9,462 nt of DNA from Desulfobacterales bacterium (GTDB taxonomy: Bacteria; Desulfobacterota; Desulfobacteria; Desulfobacterales; JASFBJ01): the NCBI GenBank assembly GCA_030149585.1, contig JASFBJ010000138.1:1-9462 (forward strand). Reading direction: 5' to 3'. Positions 1 to 6,839 of this stretch are shown here, piece after piece; position 1 is the stretch's first letter, and the number at the start of each line of letters is the position of its first letter. The position numbers were made by a program, and so were the translations under genes. A model generated the notes under the pieces. It did no database searches. It had not been told where the DNA came from and saw only the letters and a list, made by a program, of their open reading frames with translations.

Positions 1-133
1 ATAGTTCTTTTCGTATAACCGTTACATCCACATCCGGCATTAATTTTTTAGCCATTATTGCAGCTGGTCCGCCTGCGCCGCTGCATCCTATGATCACAAG
101 TTTTTCTCCTTTTTCCAAAATTTCTCCTTTCAT
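1..133 (-). CDS. FAD/NAD(P)-dependent oxidoreductase, N-terminal fragment
   Basis: Only the first 44 or so codons are present; the gene runs off the left edge. The fragment opens with a Rossmann dinucleotide-binding motif (VIIGCSGAGGPAA, residues 13-25), followed by a helix and the second strand VDVTVIRKE. This is the usual start of pyridine-nucleotide-disulfide/NADH-oxidase/CoA-disulfide-reductase type flavoproteins, where the first motif binds FAD. The substrate cannot be told from this piece. The start is ambiguous. ATG at 133 has a poor ribosome site. TTG at 118 has AAAGGAG five bases upstream, and GTG at 97 has AAAAGGAG eight bases upstream, directly before the first beta strand. It follows the flavodoxin gene on the same strand after about 130 bp of AT-rich DNA (134-263) in which I see no convincing gene, promoter or terminator. 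It is probably the last visible member of the redox cluster and a possible reductase for the flavodoxin (inference). Confidence 0.7.
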   Translation of the reverse strand, partial: MKGEILEKGEKLVIIGCSGAGGPAAIMAKKLMPDVDVTVIRKEL

Positions 134-263
134 GGAATTATTTCATGGATTCGTCAAATTTTAATAATTATATATTGTTCTTTTTTGATTACTAAAGCCA
201 TACGATCAACAGTGCATCAAAAAACATTATCTGCTTTGGAGACCATATCATTCTTTTTTTTTA

Positions 264-740
264 TTATAGATTGCCTGCAATACGTTTTAAATTATCAATA
301 TCTTCATTATCAGGATGGCCGATAGCCTTTGGCGCATCATCAAGCCATACAGGGGGCATGGGTTTTTCCTTTACTTTTTCAAGAATCTTTGGATTTACCT
401 CGCCTGAGCAGTTGAAAATACCTGCAATATCTGCATCAGGCGCGAGGCCTTTGGCATATTCCATTGCATTTTTTGCATGTTCAGATCCAGCAGCAGCGCC
501 GTGAGTTGCAAATAAAAATAACCGTTGCCCACTGCCGATTCCTGGCAGATAATCGGCTGTCTTTGGATCAGGCTTTCCTGCCTGAAGCCAGAAGCCAACA
601 GCAACAAGATCATATCCATCAGGGCCGGGAGCATCATCTATGGAAAATATTTCTTTTTCTCCTGATATTGTCTCATAAACAGCTTCTGCCAGTTTTTTTG
701 TGTTTCCTGTTTGACTTGAATAGATAATCAATGTTTTCAT
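264..740 (-). CDS. Flavodoxin-family protein
   Basis: This is a 158-aa single-domain flavodoxin-fold protein, a cytoplasmic FMN-based electron carrier. The FMN phosphate loop is clear at residues 9-14 (SQTGNT) after the first strand TLIIYS. Strand YDLVAVGFW (43-51) and the loop FATHGA (77-82) fit the short flavodoxins in which GFW and a glycine loop surround the isoalloxazine ring; I would compare it first with the Flavodoxin_3/BilS-like group. C111 in FNCSGEV may be of interest. The start was set at the ATG at 738-740 because GGAGG lies seven bases upstream; an in-frame ATG 36 bases further up would add a 12-residue tail lacking a fold element. It sits 26 bp after the corrinoid-activator gene, so both are probably on one transcript. 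A role as low-potential donor to the [2Fe-2S] activator is inferred from this linkage. Confidence 0.85.
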   Translation of the reverse strand: MKTLIIYSSQTGNTKKLAEAVYETISGEKEIFSIDDAPGPDGYDLVAVGFWLQAGKPDPKTADYLPGIGSGQRLFLFATHGAAAGSEHAKNAMEYAKGLAPDADIAGIFNCSGEVNPKILEKVKEKPMPPVWLDDAPKAIGHPDNEDIDNLKRIAGNL

Positions 741-766
741 AATAATTCCTCCATTTTTTAAAAAGG

Positions 767-2917
767 TTATTTGCAAAATTTATCATTTAACTGTTTTTCA
801 TTAAGCATTGCTTTATTTTTTATAAGTTCAGCCATTATATTTGGGAATGCTTCCATATTGGTATGGGGCAAAAATAAAGCAGATGTAAATTCGTGCATAA
901 AATCATTATTACTGGAAAAATCAATATATGTCATATTATTTGATATATCAGAGGCCTCTTTTCGGTAATCTTCGGAAAGAAGAGCCATATATGCCCCTGC
1001 AATTGAGCTGTTTCCCATATATTTGAACTTGCTTCTTTCAATATCCGGCAACAGACCAATGGTTACTGCCTTGTCAATGTCCAGGTATTGTCCGAAACCA
1101 CCTGTAATAATCACTTGATCCACCATTGAAAAATCCAGTCCAGCCTGGTTCAAAAGAACCGTAAAACCAGCATATACAGCTCCTTTGCTTCTCAAAATAT
1201 TATCAATATCGGTTTCAGTAAAAATAATATCTCTGTCTACCGATGTTTCATCTGCAAAAACCACAATAAAAGCTGTTTCATCACCTTCCCTGATGTATCG
1301 TGGATTGGTGGGATCAATACTGAACTTTCCGTTTTGCTGAATAATACCTTTAAGCAGCATTTCAGAAATAAGGTCAATCATGCCTGAACCACAAATTCCT
1401 CGCGGCAAAACATTCCCAACAACACTGATTGCCGGATCAAGTGTTTCAGGATCAATGGAAATTTTCTCAATCGCACCAGTTTCCGCACGCATACCCCATC
1501 GAACTCCTCCACCCTCAAACGCGGGACCGGCAGAACAAGATGCCGTCATCATCCACTCCTTATTTCCAAGAACAATTTCTCCATTTGTCCCTATATCAAT
1601 AAACAAGGTTAAAGGCTCTTTTTTGTGGAGTCCTGTATACAAAATTCCGGACACAATATCTCCTCCCACATAGCTTGCGGGTCCCGGCATGATAAATACA
1701 GCGGCAACTGGATTAACATTCAGGTCGATATTTCCGGCCTTTAAAATCGGAAATGCAGAGACCGTCGGGATATAAGGCTCTCTGCGAATATTTCGAGAGT
1801 CGATCTGAAGCAGCAGATGCGTCATGGTTGTATTTCCTGAAATCACCACATTATCAATATTATTCCTGTTTTCTCCAACACTGTCAATAGCTTCGTTGAT
1901 CAATCCGTTAATTGTGGCAAATACCATTTTGCTAAGTTTTTTTACACCGTCTTTTTCAGCACATATAATTCGATTGATAACATCATCACCACATGCAGCC
2001 TGACGATTATGGCCGGATGTGGCAGCAAGTATCGAACCATCCGCCATATCCACAAGATACACAACAACAGAAGTCGTGCCCACATCAATGGCTATCCCTA
2101 ATGAACGATTTTTAGAAGTTCCTGAGACAACACGCATAATTTCACTTGAGCATTTTTTTTGAACGACTGTGGCTGTTATATTAAAATCATCATCCCGCAT
2201 TGCAGCGGAAAGCTCCTGTATTACGTTTAATCCCGTACTGATGCGACTTGTATCACACCCTTTTTTAACCAGTCCACGGTGCAAACGATCCAGGTCACTG
2301 ACTGAATCGTCAAGGGTTGGTGGATCAAGTTTTAAAGAGATATTTCTAAGCATGGGGCTTATATTTGTTACCAGGCCCTTAAGCTTTTCAGTTGCTTTTT
2401 TTCCCATGCCCGCAACCTTAAGTTTCTTTTCCCTTGTTTCCTCTGGAATGCTGACGATAACTTCACCATGAATAATGGCCTGGCATGCAAGAATATATTT
2501 TTTCTCTTTCTCCTTATCAGTCAAAAGCGGTGTTGACTTTGAATCAACATTTCCAGACTCCAGAACCAGTTTGCATTTACCGCAAACGCCCTTTCCATTG
2601 CATGAAGCATTAAGTGGAACATCTGCAAGCTGTGCTGCTTCAAGAAGCGTTGCGCCTTCTTTGACTATTGCCTCCTTATTTTCATGATTAAATATAATTT
2701 TATACTCTTTTTCTTTTTTTCCGTCTTTTTTTTCGTCTGGAATATTATCAATTTCCTTTCCACCTCTCTTATCCATAAACCAGACAGGACATGATGGCCG
2801 AAATTTACAGTGAATTTCAGGGTCAGGACACTTTAAACACTCCTCACACATATAAATATTATGCTTCATACATAGATAGCTGGTTTCCCTGTCAGGATGC
2901 TTTACACACTTTCCCAT
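767..2917 (-). CDS. RACo-like corrinoid activation protein: Cys/His head, [2Fe-2S] ferredoxin and ASKHA ATPase domains
   Basis: A 716-aa protein of the RACo/RamA-type family (ASKHA/DUF4445). Such proteins reduce inactive Co(II) corrinoid methyltransferase partners to Co(I) at the expense of ATP. Domains in order: residues 1-50, a Cys/His-rich head (C4, H7, C16, H19, C24, C27, C30, C37, C43) resembling a B-box zinc finger; 71-160, a plant-type [2Fe-2S] ferredoxin with C106-x5-C112-x2-C115-x29-C145; about 165-265, a linker domain; 273-690, the ASKHA domain with phosphate loops IDVGTTS (277-283) and IDIGTNGE (440-447), a SAGPAFEGGG stretch (462-471) and the ITGGFGQYLD motif (604-613). The tail FTSALFLPHTNMEAFP is typical of the family. 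The [2Fe-2S] pattern points to RACo rather than [4Fe-4S] RamA. GGGAG lies nine bases before the ATG. It follows thioredoxin by 20 bp and precedes flavodoxin by 26 bp. The partner corrinoid protein is not in the window, so the substrate is unknown. Confidence 0.88.
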   Translation of the reverse strand: MGKCVKHPDRETSYLCMKHNIYMCEECLKCPDPEIHCKFRPSCPVWFMDKRGGKEIDNIPDEKKDGKKEKEYKIIFNHENKEAIVKEGATLLEAAQLADVPLNASCNGKGVCGKCKLVLESGNVDSKSTPLLTDKEKEKKYILACQAIIHGEVIVSIPEETREKKLKVAGMGKKATEKLKGLVTNISPMLRNISLKLDPPTLDDSVSDLDRLHRGLVKKGCDTSRISTGLNVIQELSAAMRDDDFNITATVVQKKCSSEIMRVVSGTSKNRSLGIAIDVGTTSVVVYLVDMADGSILAATSGHNRQAACGDDVINRIICAEKDGVKKLSKMVFATINGLINEAIDSVGENRNNIDNVVISGNTTMTHLLLQIDSRNIRREPYIPTVSAFPILKAGNIDLNVNPVAAVFIMPGPASYVGGDIVSGILYTGLHKKEPLTLFIDIGTNGEIVLGNKEWMMTASCSAGPAFEGGGVRWGMRAETGAIEKISIDPETLDPAISVVGNVLPRGICGSGMIDLISEMLLKGIIQQNGKFSIDPTNPRYIREGDETAFIVVFADETSVDRDIIFTETDIDNILRSKGAVYAGFTVLLNQAGLDFSMVDQVIITGGFGQYLDIDKAVTIGLLPDIERSKFKYMGNSSIAGAYMALLSEDYRKEASDISNNMTYIDFSSNNDFMHEFTSALFLPHTNMEAFPNIMAELIKNKAMLNEKQLNDKFCK

Positions 2918-2937
2918 TTCTATATTCTCCCTGGAAA

Positions 2938-3252
2938 TTAATTCAAAAGATTTTTAATCACATCTGCAAGTGTGTTTTCAGGTTGTAAACCAACAAATCG
3001 TTGAATCTCCTTTCCATTTTTAAAAATAATCAATGTCGGGATACTCTGAATTCCCAATTTTCCGGCTATTTCTCTATTATTATCAATATTCATTGCAAAA
3101 ACCTGTGCTTTTCCCTCAAATTGTGTTGCAAGTTTAGCAAGTATTGGTTCCTGTGCTTTACATGGCGCACACCATGGGGCATTGAAATCAATTAATGTTA
3201 CACCATTTTTAATCGCAGTTTCAAAATCATCGGCAGACATTATTTCATTCAT
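2938..3252 (-). CDS. trxA: Thioredoxin (WCAPC active site)
   Basis: A 104-aa full-length thioredoxin, a cytoplasmic dithiol-disulfide oxidoreductase. The active site is WCAPC (W27, C28, A29, P30, C31) in place of the usual WCGPC. The buried acidic residue D22 and the cis-proline loop SIPTL (P72) are present, as is the C-terminal IIFKNGKEIQRFVG strand pair. There is no signal peptide. The chosen ATG (3250-3252) has AAAGGAG seven bases upstream; an internal ATG four codons later lacks as good a site. It is the first gene of the minus-strand redox cluster, about 60 bases from a predicted sigma-54 transcription start. Being in the cluster suggests a dedicated job, such as keeping the cysteine-rich activator or its partner reduced, rather than general housekeeping (inference). 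No thioredoxin reductase is complete in the window; the flavoprotein fragment at 1-133 is a weak candidate. Confidence 0.93.
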   Translation of the reverse strand: MNEIMSADDFETAIKNGVTLIDFNAPWCAPCKAQEPILAKLATQFEGKAQVFAMNIDNNREIAGKLGIQSIPTLIIFKNGKEIQRFVGLQPENTLADVIKNLLN

Positions 3253-3301
3253 TATTTCTCTCCTTTTTTAATATCTTTTAAAATTTAAATTTGTCTTTTG
3301 T

Positions 3302-3328
3302 CTATCAAGTCTATTAAGACTATCAATA
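3302..3328. repeat. Three tandem 9-bp repeats at the predicted sigma-54 start
   Basis: Three consecutive units, CTATCAAGT, CTATTAAGA and CTATCAATA, begin at 3302, 3311 and 3320. The middle also contains the inverted repeat GTCT-N4-AGAC (3309-3320). The block covers the -12 element and the predicted start site of the minus-strand promoter, so it could be an operator or simply AT-rich coincidence. Confidence 0.4.
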
Positions 3329-3340
3329 ATCATGCCAAAA
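3321..3340 (-). promoter_or_regulatory. Sigma-54 (-24/-12) promoter for the thioredoxin-activator-flavodoxin cluster
   Basis: Read on the minus strand, the site is TTTTGGCATGATTATTGATA. It matches the sigma-54 consensus TGGCACG-N4-TTGC[AT] as TGGCATG-ATTA-TTGAT. The -24 GG (3336/3335) and the -12 position (3324/3323) have the exact 12-base separation, with one notable deviation (GA instead of GC at -12). The start would be near 3311, leaving a 5' leader of about 60 bases before the thioredoxin ATG. A sigma-54 activator gene is divergently encoded next door, which raises the likelihood. Confidence 0.6.
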
Positions 3341-3422
3341 AGTCCGTCTGGAATTAACGGCCTCTGTCTTATGCTTAACCTATTAAAATTTCTATATAAA
3401 ATTTATTATCATTCCTAAATGC

Positions 3423-3452
3423 TTGACAAAACGGTTTTGTGTCACCTATAAA
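3423..3452 (+). promoter_or_regulatory. Sigma-70 promoter of the sigma-54 activator gene
   Basis: A perfect -35 box TTGACA (3423-3428) is followed after 18 bases by TATAAA (3447-3452). The start would be near 3459, about 60 bases before the regulator's ATG. An open reading frame in frame with the regulator extends back to the TTG of this -35 box, but the extension is promoter and operator DNA rather than coding sequence. Confidence 0.65.
3426..3440. repeat. Perfect 15-bp inverted repeat in the promoter spacer
   Basis: ACAAAAC-G-GTTTTGT is a perfect inverted repeat with seven-base arms and a one-base centre. It overlaps the -35 box and lies within the -35/-10 spacer of the regulator promoter. 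The position is that of a repressor operator. Its sequence differs from the GC-rich palindromes just downstream, so a second regulator is possible. Confidence 0.5.
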
Positions 3453-3454
3453 CA

Positions 3455-3488
3455 GTGTGGCGCCACGAACGCTACCATAGCGCTACAC
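3455..3488. promoter_or_regulatory. Paired palindromes: predicted enhancer (UAS) and autoregulatory operator
   Basis: GTGGCGCCAC (3457-3466) is a perfect palindrome centred at 3461/3462. TAGCGCTA (3478-3485) is a second one centred at 3481/3482, exactly 20 bp (about two helical turns) away. The outer flanks also mirror each other (GTGT...ACAC), giving imperfect inverted arms of 13 bases with 10 matches. They lie about 150 and 170 bp upstream of the predicted sigma-54 start near 3311, a normal distance for activator binding sites. They also cover the predicted sigma-70 start of the regulator, as expected for autorepression. Binding by the adjacent regulator is inferred. Confidence 0.5.
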
Positions 3489-3518
3489 GTTGGCTTATAT
3501 TTAAAAAAGGAATTTTTT

Positions 3519-4925
3519 ATGCCAAACACTTCAAACACAATTTTAAATCAGCATTTTGTTAAATTATTGCTTGAGTCAATTGGTGACGGTGTTTTCACAT
3601 TAAACCCGGACGGAGAGATAACATCCTGGAATTTATCAATGCAACGAATTTCAGGTTATAAATCACATGAAGTGATCGGTAAAAGCTGTCATATACTGGA
3701 ATTTAGTCAATGTTTCGGCAAACAATGTCCTGCTGACCTAAAGGAATGTGAAATATATAAATACGGCAAAGTTGAACCAACCGAGTGCTTTTTAAAGCAT
3801 AAAACAGGGCAAATGATTCCTGTAATAAAAAATGCAAGAATTATGAGGGAGAAAGATGAATCCATTATAGGAATTGTCGAAGCTGTAACCGATCTTACGG
3901 AGTTAAAAAAAGCCAGGATTAAAATAGAAGAAGCTTCCCGCCAAATGGGCGAGTTTTATAAATTTGGCAATATCATCGGCAAAAGTCATATAATGCAGCA
4001 GGTTTTTTCCGCTATTAATGCTGCTTCTTTAAGCGAGGCAAATGTCTTTATTCAAGGCGAGAGTGGTACGGGAAAAGAGCTTGTAGCCGGCGCTATACAT
4101 TTTAACAGCCAACGAAAAAACAACCCGTTAATAACAGTTAATTGCAGCGCACTTTCAGAATCTTTACTGGAAAGCGAATTATTCGGGCATATAAAAGGAG
4201 CATTTACAGGAGCTCTGCAAAATCGGGCAGGACGATTTGAAAAAGCAGATAAAGGCACTTTGTTTCTGGATGAAATCGGCGAAATTAGTCCATTAATACA
4301 GGTCAAATTACTTCGAGTAATCCAGGAACGAGAAATTGAAAGGGTAGGTGAATCCAAAAAACGAAAAATAGATATTCGGATTATTACAGCCAGCAATAAA
4401 GACCTTTATGAATTGGTAAAAGCAGGCCGGTTTCGTGAAGACCTGTATTATCGTTTAAAGGTTTTCCCTGTGTTTTTGCCACCGCTTAGAGAACGTAAAA
4501 AAGACATACCAATACTTTCAAATCACTTCATTGATATTTTTAACAAAAAAACAGGAAAAAAGATTCAAAATATTTCTCAAGAAGCCATGCGTATTTTTTT
4601 GGATTACAGGTGGCCGGGGAATGTTCGTGAACTTGAAAATGCAATTGAACATGCATTTGTTCTTTGCGAAAATAAAAAAATTGATCTATTTGACCTTCCT
4701 GTAGAAATTCGTCAATTTGGTTATAATGTGCATTCAAATAAAATTTATCCAATAAATTCTTCACAAGAAAAAAAAAGAATAAAAGCAAAGTTATCAAAAG
4801 AAATGTTGATAAATATACTTGCTGAGTGCGACTGGAATAAAGCCGAGGTTGCCAGGCGTGTCGGCTGGAGCAGAGCTGCCATATGGAAATATATGAAAAA
4901 ATGGGATATCTCGAATAATCAATAA
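3519..4925 (+). CDS. Sigma-54-dependent transcriptional activator (PAS, AAA+, Fis-type HTH)
   Basis: A 468-aa bacterial enhancer-binding protein. Residues 10-125 form a PAS sensor carrying five cysteines (C57, C65, C70, C77, C90) in the segment after GYKSHEVIGKS, followed by a short helical linker (126-150). The AAA+ domain follows: Walker A GESGTGKE (180-187), the sigma-54-contacting GAFTGA loop intact (227-232), Walker B TLFLDE (247-252), and a sensor II region WPGNVRELEN (365-374). The C-terminal Fis-type helix-turn-helix is at about 434-462 (NKAEVARRVGWSRAAIWKYM). There is no receiver domain, so the PAS domain probably senses a ligand or redox state directly. ATG at 3519 was chosen because AAGGA precedes it and the 32 extra in-frame codons upstream overlap the promoter. 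It is divergent from the redox cluster, whose sigma-54 promoter it most likely activates. Confidence 0.92.
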   Translation: MPNTSNTILNQHFVKLLLESIGDGVFTLNPDGEITSWNLSMQRISGYKSHEVIGKSCHILEFSQCFGKQCPADLKECEIYKYGKVEPTECFLKHKTGQMIPVIKNARIMREKDESIIGIVEAVTDLTELKKARIKIEEASRQMGEFYKFGNIIGKSHIMQQVFSAINAASLSEANVFIQGESGTGKELVAGAIHFNSQRKNNPLITVNCSALSESLLESELFGHIKGAFTGALQNRAGRFEKADKGTLFLDEIGEISPLIQVKLLRVIQEREIERVGESKKRKIDIRIITASNKDLYELVKAGRFREDLYYRLKVFPVFLPPLRERKKDIPILSNHFIDIFNKKTGKKIQNISQEAMRIFLDYRWPGNVRELENAIEHAFVLCENKKIDLFDLPVEIRQFGYNVHSNKIYPINSSQEKKRIKAKLSKEMLINILAECDWNKAEVARRVGWSRAAIWKYMKKWDISNNQ

Positions 4926-4993
4926 AGATTGAAAATAATTGTCGAGGTCACAAGCCAAACGCTTTATGCCGTCCCAATGAGAAATGAAAAATT

Positions 4994-6264
4994 ATGAGAT
5001 ATTTAACTGCGATTCTATTCATTTCTATACTATTTTACGGCTGCAATTTTTCTGCTTCCGATAAAAGTGATGAGTATCTTTGTGTAACGGTACTGGCAGA
5101 AAAATCTGCTACAGCAGATGGTGGTGAAGAAATAGAATACCAGCTGCTCCGGCTTATCTGTGAAGATAAAGCACCTTCTTATGCTTTATGGATTCCCCCG
5201 TCAGAGCCCTCTTCAGCCGCTATTCTGATAGCAGTGCCATACAGATGTAAGACTGGACAGGAGAAGATGTGGATATAGAGTATGCTCTTACTGCAACTAC
5301 TGTTGATACGGATGAACTTGCAACAGAGTCTTCGACATATTTTAGAATGCATGAAATGGGTGTACTGTACGTTTTTGGACGGTTTTATGCAGAAGGAAAT
5401 ATTCAAAACGATGTTGATGATATGACGGCTGGTTTGAAGTTTTTTGAAAGGGAAAATTTAGTTGATAACGACAGGATTGCTGTTTACGGCAGCTCCCGGG
5501 GAGGTTTTGAGGCCTTATACGGGGCTGCACATGCTCCAATAGACGCTGTGCCGGTTGCTGGTGTGGCTATTTATCCTTTGAGCAATTTCGAAGAATGGGC
5601 AAACTATGTTAATAATTTTCCTAATCTTATATCAGACCAGGATAAGGTGAATGAATGGACAGATTTCTCTCTTCCTTATCAAGACAGGGTATTTAACACT
5701 ACAGGTGGAGCTCCAGGCAATCAGGGAGCTGATTATTCTGATTGGAATACTCAAGGGCTTATAGCTAAGCTTGAAACCCCTTTTCTGGTTATACACGAAA
5801 TGTGGGATACCCTTGTTCCTTTTGGCATGTCTGAAAAACTTGTTAATGAGTCCAGCGGAAATGTTGAACCAGTCTGGTTTTTTCATGAAGACCCGCTTGA
5901 CTATGACACTCATGATTTATCTCATGGTGAAATAAGCGATGTTTATTATACATTTGCATTTGTCTATATACTTACGAAAACAATCTTGCCATCGCAGAAT
6001 ATTACAGCTCTATTTAATCCTGATGATTTTCATGCTTTTATGCAGTATATACATAAATTCCAGGATGATGGGTATGATATGAAATGGATTGTACCACGTC
6101 TGCTTGAATTAACAGATGACAGAATTATTATGTATAATACTCTTACAGGTAATATGTCCACTGGTAAAGCGCTTATAGTGCAGGAGATAAATACTGTATG
6201 GGGTCTTAATATTAATGAAGATGATATAGCTGGTCTGTTCGCAGAAGGAAATTTACCGGATTAG
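4994..6264 (+). pseudogene. Alpha/beta-hydrolase (prolyl-oligopeptidase-like) lipoprotein, frameshifted
   Basis: Two overlapping frames make one hydrolase of about 420 aa. The first frame (4994-5278) has a short membrane-export segment ending in FYGC (C17), a plausible though non-ideal lipobox, then a beta-rich N-terminus to AVPY. The second frame carries DWTGEDVDIEYA from 5251 onward, continuing to 6264. Between TAC (5240-5242) and GAC (5251) there are 8 bases instead of a multiple of three, so a net loss of one base explains the split. The catalytic core is in the second frame: nucleophile elbow GSSRGG (Ser codon 5494-5496), acid in IHEMWDTLVPF, and histidine in THDLSHGE. Translation from the internal GTG at 5269 would lack the signal and the first strands. 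The ribosome site before 4994 is weak. The substrate is unknown. Its 3' end overlaps the convergent gene by 4 bp. It could be a true pseudogene or a sequencing error. Confidence 0.75.
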
Positions 6265-6839
6265 AACGAGGGCATACGGTTTTTACCCTCTTTATAATGC
6301 CTGGTATTGACATTCATGCTGTCATAGGTACGGAAAATCAATTTTTCTTTTTCACGGCGTTTTTCAGGCAAAGGGAGAAATGAAAAGGTTTTCATTTTTT
6401 TTAGGGCTTCAGCTTTTGAAGGAAGTTTGTCAAGACCTGTTTCAATTTGACGGCCGCTTATCGTATCCAGCAAAATAGCGGTTTTCCCATCTGAAACCGC
6501 AGCCATGGGAATTTGATACTCTTCCAGAAGCCTGGCTGCAGCAATAATTTCCCTTTCTCTGGAGCCTAATGATCCAGCCGCGCATTTAATGAGCAAAAAT
6601 CGTTTTCCAGCCAGACTGACTGCCAAATCAATTCGTGAATGATACGCCTTTTCACCAATATTAAATGAAATCGGCACGTCTACTAAGATATCTGTTTTTA
6701 AAAATCCTTTGCAATCCACCAAAAAGCGTTCAACAGCCTGGCGGTTAAGCTCGGCACCGCTGTTAAAAAGCTTATGCCCGCTAATATAATCAATTAGTTC
6801 ATCAGGATTATCATGCATGGTGTCTTGCTGTGAATTCAT
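6261..6839 (-). CDS. HsdR N-terminal-domain-like (restriction-nuclease-fold) protein
   Basis: A 192-aa protein resembling the type I restriction HsdR N-terminal domain (HSDR_N_2, PD-(D/E)xK fold) as a stand-alone small protein. The recognisable core is SRIDLAVSLAGKRFLLIKCAAG (68-89, with D71) followed by the helix SREREIIAAARLLEEY (93-108) and the strand-turn SDGKTAILLDTISGR. In active enzymes of this fold the position after the second strand reads ExK; here it is I84-K85-C86-A87, so the usual catalytic Glu and Lys are not visible. There is no methylase, specificity subunit or helicase nearby, so this is not a restriction system. The ATG shares its A with the TGA stop of the upstream transglycosylase (TGATG), implying translational coupling; it has no strong ribosome site of its own. 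A later ATG (codon 8) is an alternative start. The role is unknown. Confidence 0.65.
   Translation of the reverse strand: MNSQQDTMHDNPDELIDYISGHKLFNSGAELNRQAVERFLVDCKGFLKTDILVDVPISFNIGEKAYHSRIDLAVSLAGKRFLLIKCAAGSLGSREREIIAAARLLEEYQIPMAAVSDGKTAILLDTISGRQIETGLDKLPSKAEALKKMKTFSFLPLPEKRREKEKLIFRTYDSMNVNTRHYKEGKNRMPSF
6268..6298 (+). terminator. Possible weak intrinsic terminator after the hydrolase
   Basis: GAGGG (6268-6272) can pair with CCCTC (6286-6290) around a 13-base loop, followed by TTTATAAT. The stem is short and the T-run interrupted. It lies within the 3' end of the convergent gene. Confidence 0.25.

Noticed and set aside
185..253. A short minus-strand reading frame (about 19 codons) between the flavodoxin and the oxidoreductase
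   Set aside because: No ribosome site, no recognisable protein features, and AT-rich DNA gives such frames by chance.
1380..1673. Plus-strand reading frame of 97 codons opposite the corrinoid activator
   Set aside because: It lies fully inside a strongly supported gene on the other strand and shows no domain or start signal.
3458..3473. A GG-N10-GC match on the plus strand that could be a second sigma-54 promoter for the regulator
   Set aside because: The -12 side reads ACGCT rather than TTGC, and the match arises from the palindrome; the sigma-70 promoter explains the gene better.
3423..3518. A 32-codon N-terminal extension of the sigma-54 activator starting at TTG 3423
   Set aside because: It begins in the -35 box of a good promoter, covers the palindromes, and has no ribosome site; the ATG at 3519 has one.
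4977..4997. A six-codon upstream frame whose TGA overlaps the hydrolase ATG, as a possible leader peptide
   Set aside because: Too short and without a clear ribosome site; it is likely chance, and the hydrolase is broken anyway.
6261..6839. A restriction-modification or other defence island around the HsdR-like gene
   Set aside because: No methylase, specificity, helicase or mobile-element gene is nearby; the neighbours are a transglycosylase and era.
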